Of a DNA stretch of 40,196 nucleotides, positions 14,792-23,075 are shown one piece after another. The position numbers were made by a program, and so were the translations under genes. How positions within the stretch are numbered: position 1 is the first letter of the stretch; every line of letters begins with the position of its first letter. This DNA is from an uncultured Lachnospiraceae bacterium. GTDB lineage: Bacteria > Bacillota > Clostridia > Lachnospirales > Lachnospiraceae. Under the pieces are notes generated by a model, which worked only from the letters and a program-made list of their open reading frames with translations, was not told the origin of the DNA and searched no databases. The stretch spans positions 1-40,196 of the forward strand of contig CAOKOL010000034.1 in NCBI GenBank assembly GCA_948470335.1, written 5' to 3'.

Positions 14792-15766
14792 ATGAAACAG
14801 TACAACTGGGTAATTGTAGGCTGCGGCGCCATCGCCAGCGAATTGGCGCAGGCGATGGAGAAAGAGGGGCGCAGGCTTTACGGGGTGGCCAACAGGACTT
14901 ATGAAAACGCGGTCAGATTCGGGGAAAAATACGGCATTCCGAAGGTTTACCGGAGTATCGGCGATGTTTTTACTGATGACCATGTGGATATCGTCTATAT
15001 TTCCACGCCTCATAATACTCACAGCGATTATATCAATCAGGCTCTGGCCCATGGGAAGCATGTCTTATGCGAAAAATCCATTACCCTGAATGCCGGGGAG
15101 CTGGAACGGGCCGTGGCGCTGGCCAAAGACCATGGCAGGGTTCTGGCCGAGGCAATGACCATTTACCATATGCCACTATATAAGAAGCTGCGGGAAATCG
15201 CCGACGAGGGACTGCTGGGGCCGCTGCGGATGGTTCAATTGAATTTCGGGAGCTATAAACCTTACGACATGACAAACCGTTTTTTCAATCCTTCCCTGGC
15301 GGGAGGGGCGCTTCTGGACATTGGGGTGTACGCTCTCTCCTTTGCCAGATGGTTTATGAGCGAGGCGCCTGACCAGATAACGTCCCAGATGAAGCCGGCG
15401 CCCAGCGGGGTGGACGAGCAGGCGGGAATCCTGCTGATGAACGGCGCGGGGGAGATGGCGGCGATTGCTCTGACCCTTCATGCGAAGCAGCCCAAGCGGG
15501 GGACGGTGGCTTTCGACAAAGGCTATATCGAGATTTATGAATATCCACGGGCGGACAGGGCCGTGATCATTTACACGGAGGACGGAGGTCAGGAAGTGGT
15601 GGAACTGGGAAACAGGGCGGATGCCCTCAGATATGAGATCAGGGATATGGAAAACGCCGTGGCAGGAAAGACCAATGAGATGCGCCTGGATTATAGCTGC
15701 GATGTAATGAGGATTATGACGGAGCTTCGGAGAGGATGGGGGGTATCTTATCCGGAGGAAAAATAG
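14792..15766 (+). CDS. Gfo/Idh/MocA family oxidoreductase
   Basis: A 324-residue NAD(P)-dependent sugar or cyclitol dehydrogenase. The Rossmann motif is GCGAIASELA at residues 10-19. The family EKP-like motif is C93-E94-K95-S, with serine in place of the usual proline. The C-terminal half (from ~125) is the alpha/beta substrate domain, with GGALLDIGVYAL as the usual signature before the catalytic region. It resembles the trans-1,2-dihydrobenzene-1,2-diol dehydrogenase-like subgroup. The substrate is unknown. The ATG at 14792 is preceded by GGGAGGTAAAGG; the ORF could open further upstream but without a ribosome site. It stands alone on the plus strand, 36 bp before a GNAT gene. Confidence 0.92.
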   Translation: MKQYNWVIVGCGAIASELAQAMEKEGRRLYGVANRTYENAVRFGEKYGIPKVYRSIGDVFTDDHVDIVYISTPHNTHSDYINQALAHGKHVLCEKSITLNAGELERAVALAKDHGRVLAEAMTIYHMPLYKKLREIADEGLLGPLRMVQLNFGSYKPYDMTNRFFNPSLAGGALLDIGVYALSFARWFMSEAPDQITSQMKPAPSGVDEQAGILLMNGAGEMAAIALTLHAKQPKRGTVAFDKGYIEIYEYPRADRAVIIYTEDGGQEVVELGNRADALRYEIRDMENAVAGKTNEMRLDYSCDVMRIMTELRRGWGVSYPEEK

Positions 15767-15802
15767 AGTCTATTCAGTGTAAAAATACGGGGGAATCGAG
15801 GG

Positions 15803-16684
15803 ATGAGCCTTTATTTATCCAAAAAAGTAATGCGAAATGACAGTCTGAGGCGGGCTTTCAACACCCTTGCGGTTAAAACATTCGGGCTTTCTTTTGAGGA
15901 TTGGTATCAAAAAGGATATTGGAGTGAATTCAATACACCCTATACAATTTTCGATGGAGACAGGGCGGTTGCAAATGTGTCTGTCAATCAGTTAAAAATT
16001 CTCTGTCAGGGAAAGGTTTACAATGGGATTCAGTTAGGCACGGTAATGACGGATGAGGCGTACCGCAATCAGGGGCTTTCCCGCTATATTATGGAACAGG
16101 TGAAAGAAGACTGGGAAAAGAGATACGATTTTATATTTTTGTTTGCGAACGAAAGTGTTTTGGATTTTTATCCGAAGTTTGGGTTTGAACGGAAAGAACA
16201 ATATCAGTTTGAAACGAAAGCGGTGCCGTCTCCGGGTTTATGCAGGAAGTTGAATATGGATTCCCTGCATGACCGGCAGATGCTTGCGCATTATTACAAA
16301 AAAACGAATCCTTTTTCCGAAATACAGGTGATTGACAATTATGGTTTGCTGATGTTTTACTGCTGCTCTTTTATGAAAGACTGGGTTTACTATTCCCCGG
16401 AGTATGATGCGGTGGTGATAGCGGAACAGGATCATAACAGTCTCAGGTGCTATGATGTCTACTGCGATAAAAGAGATGAAAGAAATGATCTGCCAGGGCT
16501 TTTATCTTCCATGGCGAAAGCGGGAACAAAAAGGATTGAACTGGAATTTACGCCGTATGATGTGGGCTGTTTTGACAGATCTTTACGCGGTGGCGACGCC
16601 GATTCTCTGTTTGTGCTGTCCGAAGGCCGGGAAACGATTCTGGATGGCGGGAAACGCTTATTTCCATCAATCTCACATACATAA
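15803..16684 (+). CDS. GNAT family N-acetyltransferase
   Basis: A 293-residue acetyltransferase. The N-terminal half carries the GNAT core: GIQLGTVMTDEAYRNQGLSR (residues ~72-91) contains the acetyl-CoA pyrophosphate loop, followed by FLFANESVLDFYPKFGF, where the tyrosine is a usual catalytic acid. The C-terminal ~150 residues are an extra domain seen in larger GNATs of the Eis-like or YitI type. The acceptor is unknown. It follows the Gfo/Idh gene by 36 bp and precedes kptA by 49 bp, so the three may share a transcript. Confidence 0.85.
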   Translation: MSLYLSKKVMRNDSLRRAFNTLAVKTFGLSFEDWYQKGYWSEFNTPYTIFDGDRAVANVSVNQLKILCQGKVYNGIQLGTVMTDEAYRNQGLSRYIMEQVKEDWEKRYDFIFLFANESVLDFYPKFGFERKEQYQFETKAVPSPGLCRKLNMDSLHDRQMLAHYYKKTNPFSEIQVIDNYGLLMFYCCSFMKDWVYYSPEYDAVVIAEQDHNSLRCYDVYCDKRDERNDLPGLLSSMAKAGTKRIELEFTPYDVGCFDRSLRGGDADSLFVLSEGRETILDGGKRLFPSISHT

Positions 16685-16733
16685 CAATATAAAAAACAAA
16701 AAACAACGAATCTGACACAGGAGGTGATGCCCG

Positions 16734-17273
16734 TTGGACCTGAAAAGTACAAGTAAGTTTATCAGTCTGATCTTACGGCACAAACCGGAAGTCATAGGAA
16801 TTTCCCTTGACGAACACGGATGGGCCGATGTGGACGGTCTGATTCGGGGGATTGGCCGGAGCCGTCCCTGTACGATGGAAATGCTGGAGGAGATTGTCCG
16901 CACGGACGGAAAACAGCGTTATTCTTTTAATGAGGATAAAACACTGATCCGCGCGAACCAGGGACATTCCGTTCCTGTGGATGTGGAGCTGCCGGTAATG
17001 TCCCCGCCGGAGATTCTGTACCATGGAACCGGAAAAAAATATGTGGATTCCATAGAACAAAAAGGTCTGATCCCCAAAAGCAGGCTTTATGTTCATTTAT
17101 CCGGCGACAAGGAAACGGCATGGAAGGTGGGGCAGAGACACGGGGTTCCTTTTCTGTATGAAGTGATGAGCGGGCGGATGGAGAAAGACGGTTTTGTTTT
17201 TTACCGCTCCGTAAACGGCGTGTGGCTGACAAAATCCGTGCCGGCAAAATATCTGAAAGGAGTGGAAAAATGA
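16734..17273 (+). CDS. kptA: RNA 2'-phosphotransferase (Tpt1/KptA)
   Basis: A 179-residue enzyme that moves a splice-junction 2'-phosphate from RNA to NAD+, releasing nicotinamide and ADP-ribose 1'',2''-cyclic phosphate. Family residues visible are R15-H16 in LILRHKPE, R62 in KQRYSF, H97-G-T in LYHGTG and SRLYVHLS near 117-123. Translation starts at a rare TTG (16734), eight bases after GGAGGTG; the ATG inside that region is out of frame and stops after nine codons. It overlaps the macrodomain gene by four bases (ATGA). Bacterial KptA usually lacks an obvious tRNA-splicing role, so its RNA substrate here may be a damaged or modified RNA. Confidence 0.93.
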   Translation: MDLKSTSKFISLILRHKPEVIGISLDEHGWADVDGLIRGIGRSRPCTMEMLEEIVRTDGKQRYSFNEDKTLIRANQGHSVPVDVELPVMSPPEILYHGTGKKYVDSIEQKGLIPKSRLYVHLSGDKETAWKVGQRHGVPFLYEVMSGRMEKDGFVFYRSVNGVWLTKSVPAKYLKGVEK

Positions 17274-17782
17274 TCAGGGCAGTCAGAGGAGATATCACGA
17301 AAATAACGGATGTGGCCGCGATTGTCAATGCGGCAAATGAAACGCTGCTTGGAGGCAGAGGAGTGGACGGCGCGATTCACCGGGCGGCCGGTCCCCGGCT
17401 TCTGGAGGAATGCCGTACGCTTCGCGGATGCAGAACCGGAGAGGCAAAGCTGACGAAAGGCTATTGTCTTCCCTGTGACTATGTGATCCATACGGTGGGC
17501 CCGGTGTGGCGCGGGGGAGAGCAGGGGGAGGAGGCGCTGCTTGCCTCCTGTTATTCCAATTCTCTGAAAATCGCGGTGGATCACGGCATCCGCACCATAG
17601 CCTTTCCTTCCATATCCACAGGCGTTTTCCGCTATCCTGTAACACAGGCGGCTAAAACGGCCGTGGAGACGGTGAAGCGGTTTCTTGATCAGTTTCCGGG
17701 AAAAATCGACCTGGTGGAGTGGGTATTATTTGATGACAGAACATTTGCCGCCTATGAGGCGAAGATTGGCAGGGATCAGTAA
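17270..17782 (+). CDS. Macrodomain ADP-ribose hydrolase
   Basis: A 170-residue stand-alone macrodomain of the YmdB/MacroD type, which binds ADP-ribose and removes it from O-acetyl-ADP-ribose, proteins or nucleic acids. Visible motifs are RGDITKI at the N-terminus, [19 protein letters not shown] (the catalytic loop with the conserved Asn and Asp) and STGVFRYP (phosphate loop). The ATG at 17270 overlaps the kptA stop (ATGA) and follows AAAGGAG, so the two are translationally coupled. Because KptA makes a cyclic ADP-ribose phosphate, the coupling suggests the macrodomain handles that by-product or a related ADP-ribosylated RNA. The role is inferred. Confidence 0.93.
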   Translation: MIRAVRGDITKITDVAAIVNAANETLLGGRGVDGAIHRAAGPRLLEECRTLRGCRTGEAKLTKGYCLPCDYVIHTVGPVWRGGEQGEEALLASCYSNSLKIAVDHGIRTIAFPSISTGVFRYPVTQAAKTAVETVKRFLDQFPGKIDLVEWVLFDDRTFAAYEAKIGRDQ

Positions 17783-17795
17783 CGCTCTGTTTCAG

Positions 17796-17836
17796 ACAGA
17801 CCGGCATCAGGCAGTAAGATGATGTCGGTCTGTTTT
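17796..17836 (+). terminator. Terminator after the kptA-macrodomain unit
   Basis: Arms ACAGACCGGCATC (17796-17808) and GATGTCGGTCTGT (17821-17833) pair over 13 positions with one G-U, followed by TTTTCGT. It ends the macrodomain transcript just before the arabinose transporter promoter region. Confidence 0.85.
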
Positions 17837-17865
17837 CGTGTGATACATATATCCGGCAGATTTTT

Positions 17866-17883
17866 AAAGTTGTACGTACATAT
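17866..17883. promoter_or_regulatory. AraR-like operator box 1
   Basis: AGTTGTACGTACATAT holds the ten-base palindrome TGTACGTACA (17871-17880). It closely resembles the TTGTACGTACAA-type box bound by Bacillus AraR. It lies 58 bp upstream of the transporter -35. With box 2 downstream it could allow looping by AraR dimers. Confidence 0.65.
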
Positions 17884-17940
17884 TTGGGGAAGACGACGGA
17901 ATTATGTCGGAAAGATTTTTGAATAAATTCCCCAAAACAG

Positions 17941-17969
17941 TTGACAAGCCTGGTATAAAGTTGTATAGT
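17941..17969 (+). promoter_or_regulatory. Promoter of the arabinose transporter operon
   Basis: TTGACA (17941-17946), a 17-bp spacer and TATAGT (17964-17969), giving a start near 17976 and a leader of about 165 nt. It lies between the two AraR-like boxes. No other promoter this strong is seen before the receptor gene. Confidence 0.8.
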
Positions 17970-18073
17970 AATCACAGATATAAGTTTTGAGATTCAAAAT
18001 CATTCCTGAAAAATAACTAGATAATTATGTGTGACTGGCAGAAAAACAGACAGGAGAAGATTTTCTGAACATG

Positions 18074-18110
18074 TACAAGTTTGCGCCCTGCGCAATTTGT
18101 AAATACAACT
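18074..18110 (+). promoter_or_regulatory. Leader hairpin overlapping AraR-like box 2
   Basis: ATTTGTAAATACAACT (18095-18110) contains the perfect repeat TTGTA-AA-TACAA, the spacing and half-sites expected of an AraR box. Its left half is also the right arm of a hairpin (18074-18101), where TACAAGTTTGCGC pairs with GCGCAATTTGTA around CCT, with one bulge. The site is inside the transcribed leader, 30-45 nt before the receptor start, so binding would act as a roadblock or close a loop with box 1. Confidence 0.5.
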
Positions 18111-18139
18111 TATCATTATTTTTAGGGAGGTATGGTAAC

Positions 18140-19273
18140 ATGAACAAGAAACTTTTAAGCCTGGTACTTGTTGCGGCACTGGCTATGAGCCTGCTTGCAG
18201 GCTGCGGCGCCAAGGACGACGGAAAGACCACGACGGCAGCGCCCGCAGGCGACACAACGACAGCGGCTGCAGGCGATGAGACCGAGGCTGCCGGCACCAC
18301 CGCAGCGCCCGCAGAAGGTGAAGACACCACGACGGCAGCAGCCGCCGCCGGAAACACCACAGGCGAGACCATCAAAGTTGGTTATGCACAGGTAGGACAT
18401 GAGTCTGACTGGCGTACCGCCAACACCAAGAACTATCAGGACGTATTCAGCGCAGCAAACGGATATGCGCTTTCCTTTGTTGACTGTGATAATGACAATG
18501 CGGCGCAGTTAGAAGCAGTTCGCGGCTTCATTCAGCAGGAACTGGATTACATCGTAATCGCTCCGATTGAGACCGCAGGCTGGGATACCGTTCTTCAGGA
18601 AGCACAGGACGCAGGCATTCCGGTTATCATTGCTGACCGTGAGATCGACGCTCCCGACACCCTGTATGACGCATGGGTAGGCACCAACACCAAGAACGAA
18701 GGTATCACCGCAGCCAACTGGCTGGCTGAGTACCTGGACGGCAAAGAAGCCAACATTCTGGTAATCGAAGGTTCCGTAGGCGCATCCGCAACGCTGGGAC
18801 GTACCGAAGGCTTTAACGAAGTAGCCGCGGAGCATAGCGAGTGGAAGATTCTGGATTCTCAGTCCGGCGACTTCACACAGGCAGGCGGCCAGGAAGTTAT
18901 GGAGTCCTTTATCAAGTCTTATGAAGGCCAGTTTAACGTAGTGGTTTGCCAGAACGATAACGAAGCTTACGGTGCAATGGATGCCATGAAGGCAGCCAAT
19001 ATTACCTACGGCGTAGACGGCGACGTAATCCTGATTTCCTATGACGCGACTCATGACGGTCTGCAGTATACGCTGGACGGCGCGATCAACTGTAACGTAG
19101 AGTGTAACCCGATTCAGGCGGAAACGGTTGCAGGCGTAATTCAGGCTATGGCTACCGGCGGCAGCTATGAGAAGACTACTCTGGTAGAGGATCAGGCATT
19201 TGTTGCCCCTGGCATCACCAGTGAGTATGCAACGACCATGACTCAGGAGATTCTGGACGGCCGCGCATATTAA
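18140..19273 (+). CDS. ytfQ: Sugar ABC transporter substrate-binding lipoprotein
   Basis: A 377-residue periplasmic-binding-protein type 1 receptor. The signal peptide MNKKLLSLVLVAALAMSLLA is followed by the lipobox cysteine C22 (LLAGCG), so it is anchored to the outer face of the membrane. Residues ~29-75 are a low-complexity Thr/Ala/Gly/Glu linker. The binding domain starts at IKVGYAQVG and includes VDCDNDNAAQ and QELDYIVIAPIE, as in YtfQ-like galactofuranose/arabinofuranose receptors. Gene order and the ara neighbours suggest arabinose, probably the furanose form released by arabinofuranosidases. GGGAGG lies before the ATG at 18140; an upstream in-frame ATG would spoil the signal peptide. 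Confidence 0.93.
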   Translation: MNKKLLSLVLVAALAMSLLAGCGAKDDGKTTTAAPAGDTTTAAAGDETEAAGTTAAPAEGEDTTTAAAAAGNTTGETIKVGYAQVGHESDWRTANTKNYQDVFSAANGYALSFVDCDNDNAAQLEAVRGFIQQELDYIVIAPIETAGWDTVLQEAQDAGIPVIIADREIDAPDTLYDAWVGTNTKNEGITAANWLAEYLDGKEANILVIEGSVGASATLGRTEGFNEVAAEHSEWKILDSQSGDFTQAGGQEVMESFIKSYEGQFNVVVCQNDNEAYGAMDAMKAANITYGVDGDVILISYDATHDGLQYTLDGAINCNVECNPIQAETVAGVIQAMATGGSYEKTTLVEDQAFVAPGITSEYATTMTQEILDGRAY

Positions 19274-19356
19274 TTCCTGCGGAGTATTTTATTAAAAAGG
19301 ATTGTCTGCCTGACAGACATCACCGACCTGTTTGATACAAAGTATAGGGAAAAGGG

Positions 19357-19393
19357 AAGGGGAGGGAGTCCCAAAGGGATTCTCCCCCCTTTT
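19357..19393 (+). terminator. Attenuating hairpin between receptor and ATPase genes
   Basis: AAGGGGAGGGAGTCCC and GGGATTCTCCCCCCTT form an imperfect ~14-bp stem with an AAA loop, followed by TTTCATTT. It sits in the 146-bp gap after the receptor gene. A partial terminator here is a usual way to make more receptor than membrane components. Confidence 0.6.
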
Positions 19394-19419
19394 CATTTGA
19401 GGAAAAGAAAGAGGAAAGT

Positions 19420-20943
19420 ATGGAGAATGACGTTGTATTGAAAATGCAGGGGATTTGCATGACATTCCCCGGCGTCAAGGCGCTGGACCATGCGGGACTG
19501 ACGCTGAAAAAAGGGGAGATCAGAGCGCTGATGGGGGAGAACGGAGCGGGAAAATCCACCATTATCAAGTGCCTGACCGGCGTCAACAAGTTCGAGGCCG
19601 GCGAGATTTATCTGGACGGGTTTGAGGGGCCGATTACCAACAGAGATACGATGGACGCCCAGTCCAAAGGTATTTCCACCGTATATCAGGAGGTAAACCT
19701 GTGTCCCAACCTGTCGGTGGCGGAAAACATTTATATCGGACGGGCGCCGCTGACGAAGTTCAGGACGGTTGACAGAAAACAGATGAATGCCAGGGCGAAA
19801 AAGCTGATGGAAGAACTGGACCTGAATATCGACGTGACCGCGAATCTGGAGAATTATTCTCTGGCTTTGCAGCAGATGATCGCCATTGCCCGTGCCATTG
19901 ACATGGACTGTAAAGTACTGATTCTGGATGAGCCCACTTCTTCTTTGGACGACCGGGAAGTGGAAAAATTATTTCAGGTGATGCTGAATCTGAAAAAAAA
20001 GGGCGTGGGCATTATCTTTGTCACCCATTTTCTGGAACAGGTTTACGCGGTGTGCGACGGGATCACGGTGCTGAGAAACGGCCAGCTTGTGGGAGAGTAC
20101 ACGGTGGAGGAGCTGCCCAGGGTACAGTTGGTAGCGGCCATGATGGGCAAGGATTTTGACGATCTGGCTTCCATCAAGCCGGAAGGCGGAGAGATTGGGA
20201 AAGACGCCCCGCTGGTAATCGACGCCAAGGGACTGAGCCATGCCGGAACCATCAAGCCCTTCGATCTGGAAATTCGGGAAGGCGAGGTGGTAGGGCTTAC
20301 CGGACTTCTGGGAAGCGGGCGGAGCGAGCTGGCCCGCGCCATCTACGGGGCCGACCGGAGCCAGACCGGAACATTGAAAGTTAAAGGAAAAGAAGCGCAT
20401 ATCAAAGAACCCATCGACGCCATGAATCTGGGTATGGGCCTTTTGCCGGATGACAGAAAGGCGGAAGGAATCATCGGCGATCTGTCGGTGCGGGAGAATA
20501 TTATTCTGGCCATGCAGGCCAAGCTGGGCGCTTTACATAAAATCCCCATGGCGAAGCAGATCGAGCTGGCCGATCAGTTTATCGAGATGCTGCAGATTAA
20601 GACTGCCAGCCGGGAAACCATGATCAGACAGCTTTCCGGCGGCAATCAGCAGAAAGTGATCCTGGCCCGGTGGCTGGCCACCAACCCGGATTTCCTGATT
20701 CTGGACGAACCCACCAGAGGAATCGACATCGGAACGAAGACAGAGATTCAGAAGCTGGTGGTGAAGCTGGCGGGAGAGGGAAAGAGCGTGATTTTCATTT
20801 CCTCCGAGATTGAGGAGATGTTAAGAACCTGCAACCGGATGGCAGTGTTAAGAGACGGCGCCAAAGTCGGGGAGATTTCAGGGGATGAGATGACGCAGGA
20901 GGGCGTAATGCACGCCATAGCCGGAGGTGATAGCAATGAGTAA
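19420..20943 (+). CDS. ytfR: Sugar ABC transporter ATP-binding protein (two domains)
   Basis: A 507-residue duplicated ATPase of the RbsA/MglA/YtfR class that powers sugar import. Domain 1 has a normal Walker A (GENGAGKST, residues 39-47), signature NYSLALQQMIAIAR and Walker B VLILDEPTSS. Domain 2 has the degenerate Walker A GLLGSGRSEL typical of this class, signature LSGGNQQKVILAR and Walker B FLILDEPTRG. One domain is expected to be catalytically poor. It is followed by an overlapping permease gene, so the transporter is made as a unit. The start follows GAGGAAAG closely. Confidence 0.96.
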   Translation: MENDVVLKMQGICMTFPGVKALDHAGLTLKKGEIRALMGENGAGKSTIIKCLTGVNKFEAGEIYLDGFEGPITNRDTMDAQSKGISTVYQEVNLCPNLSVAENIYIGRAPLTKFRTVDRKQMNARAKKLMEELDLNIDVTANLENYSLALQQMIAIARAIDMDCKVLILDEPTSSLDDREVEKLFQVMLNLKKKGVGIIFVTHFLEQVYAVCDGITVLRNGQLVGEYTVEELPRVQLVAAMMGKDFDDLASIKPEGGEIGKDAPLVIDAKGLSHAGTIKPFDLEIREGEVVGLTGLLGSGRSELARAIYGADRSQTGTLKVKGKEAHIKEPIDAMNLGMGLLPDDRKAEGIIGDLSVRENIILAMQAKLGALHKIPMAKQIELADQFIEMLQIKTASRETMIRQLSGGNQQKVILARWLATNPDFLILDEPTRGIDIGTKTEIQKLVVKLAGEGKSVIFISSEIEEMLRTCNRMAVLRDGAKVGEISGDEMTQEGVMHAIAGGDSNE

Positions 20944-22000
20944 TTTGAAAAAGCTGACGAAAATGCGGCTGTTTCTGCCGGTTTTCAGTATGATTCTCGT
21001 CATGGCCATCAATGTGGTCTATGACATCGCAAGCGGCAACGCGCCGTTTAACTTTTTTACGATTTCCCTGAATAACGGCGTGCTTTACGGCCGTCTGATC
21101 GACGTCTTAAACCGGGGCAGCGAGGTGGCGATTCTTGCGGTGGGCATGACGCTGGTGGTTTCCGCCTCTGCCGGAACGGATATTTCCGTAGGCTCCGTTA
21201 TGAGTCTGACCGGCGGCATGTGCTGTATGCTGCTGGCCGGATACGGCGTGACCAACGTATCCGAGTATGCCATGCCCCTGTGGGCGGGCATCGGCGCGGG
21301 CGTTCTGATTGCCTGTGTCTGCGGCCTGTTCAACGGGTTTCTGGTGGCTTATATGAATATTCAGCCCATGGTGGCGACGCTGATTCTCTGGTCGGCGGGG
21401 CGGGCCGTCGGTCTTCTGCTTTGCAACAGCCAGATTGTATATGTCCGTGTTGCGTCGTTCCAGAAGATCGGCGCTTATGTGGGAGCCATCCCTACGCCGA
21501 TTCTGATCGCGGCGGCCGTGGTGGCGATTGCGGCGCTGGTGCTGCGGTTTACGGCTCTTGGCACATATATCCAGAGTGTGGGGATTAATAAGAAAGCTTC
21601 CCGAATCGCCGGGTTAAGCTCCGCGAAGATTATCCTGCTGTGTTATGTGATCTGCGGCCTCTGCGCCGGTATCGCCGGTATCGTGGCTACCTCCCGGATC
21701 TATTCCGCGGATACCAATAATATCGGCCTGAATATGGAACTGGACGCGATTCTGTCCGTAGCCCTGGGCGGCAACAGCTTAGGCGGCGGCAAGTTTAATC
21801 TGGCCGGCTCTATTATCGGCGCTTATACGATCCAGGCTATCACCACAACCCTGTACGCGCTGGGCGTTTCCTCTGCCCAGGCGCCGGTATTCAAGGCGAT
21901 TGTAGTAATCCTGATTGTGGTGATCCAGGCGGAACCCGTGAAAGAATATTTCAAAAAACGGTCTGCGAAGAAAGCGGTTGAAGGAGGGGTACAGGCATGA
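20936..22000 (+). CDS. ytfT: Sugar ABC transporter permease 1 (YtfT-like)
   Basis: A 354-residue inner-membrane protein with about ten hydrophobic segments, of the RbsC/YtfT family. Family marks are GMTLVVSASAGTDISVGSVM near residue 65 and ILSVALGGNSLGGGKFNLAG near 275, the loops contacting the ATPase and lining the pore. The ATG at 20936 overlaps the ATPase stop region and has GGAGGTG seven bases upstream, preferred over the GTG at 20927 that overlaps that site. It pairs with the next permease to form a heterodimeric channel. Confidence 0.94.
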   Translation: MSNLKKLTKMRLFLPVFSMILVMAINVVYDIASGNAPFNFFTISLNNGVLYGRLIDVLNRGSEVAILAVGMTLVVSASAGTDISVGSVMSLTGGMCCMLLAGYGVTNVSEYAMPLWAGIGAGVLIACVCGLFNGFLVAYMNIQPMVATLILWSAGRAVGLLLCNSQIVYVRVASFQKIGAYVGAIPTPILIAAAVVAIAALVLRFTALGTYIQSVGINKKASRIAGLSSAKIILLCYVICGLCAGIAGIVATSRIYSADTNNIGLNMELDAILSVALGGNSLGGGKFNLAGSIIGAYTIQAITTTLYALGVSSAQAPVFKAIVVILIVVIQAEPVKEYFKKRSAKKAVEGGVQA

Positions 22001-23013
22001 AAAAAGCGAAATTAAACAATAATAATGTACTTCTGCTGATTACAATCGTTCTGTTCGCGGCGATGTATCTGGCAGGATGTATTGTCTACGCGGGAAAAGG
22101 CTTTACCCGTCTGCAGACCTTTCTGAACATACTGATCGGCAATGCGGGACTGATCAGCGTTACCTGCGGCATGACCTGCGTGATGCTGACCGGCGGTATT
22201 GATATTTCCGTCGGCTCTCTGGTGGCCCTTGACTGTATGATGATGGCAGTGGGCGTGGAGAAAATGGGCATGGGAAGCCCGGTGCTGATGGTGTTTATTC
22301 TGATCGTGGGCGTGGTGTTCGGTGCAGTTCAGGGATTCTGCATCGCCTATCTGGAGATTCAGCCCTTTATCGTTACGATGGCCGGCATGTTCTTTGCCAG
22401 GGGCATGACGGCGGTTCTCTCCACCCAGCAGATCAGCATTACCAGCGACGCGCTGTTTACCAAGCTGGCCGGCACAAAAATCGAATTTCCTTTCGGCGGC
22501 TATGTGAATACGAAAGGCATCTTGCAGGTACCCTATATCCGAGTGACCGTTGTGGTGGCGCTGCTTGTGGTGCTGGCCACCTTTTTCCTGCTGAATTATA
22601 CCAGATTCGGCAGAAGCATCTATGCGGTGGGCGGCAATCAGCAGTCCGCTGCGCTGATGGGCCTGGATGTGAAAAAAACACAGCTGAAAACTTATATCCT
22701 TTGCAGCTTCCTGACTTCCATCGGCGGCATCTGCTTCTGTCTGAATACGATGAACGGCACGGTAGGACAGGCGACGGGCCTGGAAATGTCGGCCATTTCT
22801 TCGGCGGTAATCGGCGGCACGCTGCTGACCGGCGGTGTGGGGAATGTGTTCGGCTCTCTGTTCGGCGTGCTGATTAACGGTACGATTTCTTCATTGGTAC
22901 AGACCAACGGAAAGCTGATCAGCTCCTGGGCAAATATCGTGACGGCGATTCTGCTCTGCTTCTTTATCTTATTGCAGGCGGTGTTTGCAAAGGTAAAAGA
23001 GCGGAATAAATAA
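21997..23013 (+). CDS. yjfF: Sugar ABC transporter permease 2 (YjfF-like)
   Basis: A 338-residue permease with the YjfF marks CGMTCVMLTGGIDISVGSLV, PFIVTMAGMFFARGMT and SAVIGGTLLTGGVGNVFGSL. It overlaps the previous gene by four bases (ATGA) and has GGAGGGG upstream. Having two different permeases separates the YtfQRT-YjfF type from ribose or xylose importers, which use one. The E. coli system takes up galactofuranose; the ara genes around this one argue for arabinose here. Confidence 0.95.
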   Translation: MKKAKLNNNNVLLLITIVLFAAMYLAGCIVYAGKGFTRLQTFLNILIGNAGLISVTCGMTCVMLTGGIDISVGSLVALDCMMMAVGVEKMGMGSPVLMVFILIVGVVFGAVQGFCIAYLEIQPFIVTMAGMFFARGMTAVLSTQQISITSDALFTKLAGTKIEFPFGGYVNTKGILQVPYIRVTVVVALLVVLATFFLLNYTRFGRSIYAVGGNQQSAALMGLDVKKTQLKTYILCSFLTSIGGICFCLNTMNGTVGQATGLEMSAISSAVIGGTLLTGGVGNVFGSLFGVLINGTISSLVQTNGKLISSWANIVTAILLCFFILLQAVFAKVKERNK

Positions 23014-23075
23014 AAACGGGCCGTCTGAGATACTATGATAAAAGAAATTAAATGCAGAACGGTGAGCGAGGCTGA

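Noticed and set aside
18071..18139. Upstream ATG for the sugar receptor
   Set aside because: It would put 23 residues before a textbook lipoprotein signal peptide and lies in the leader hairpin; GGGAGG precedes the ATG at 18140.
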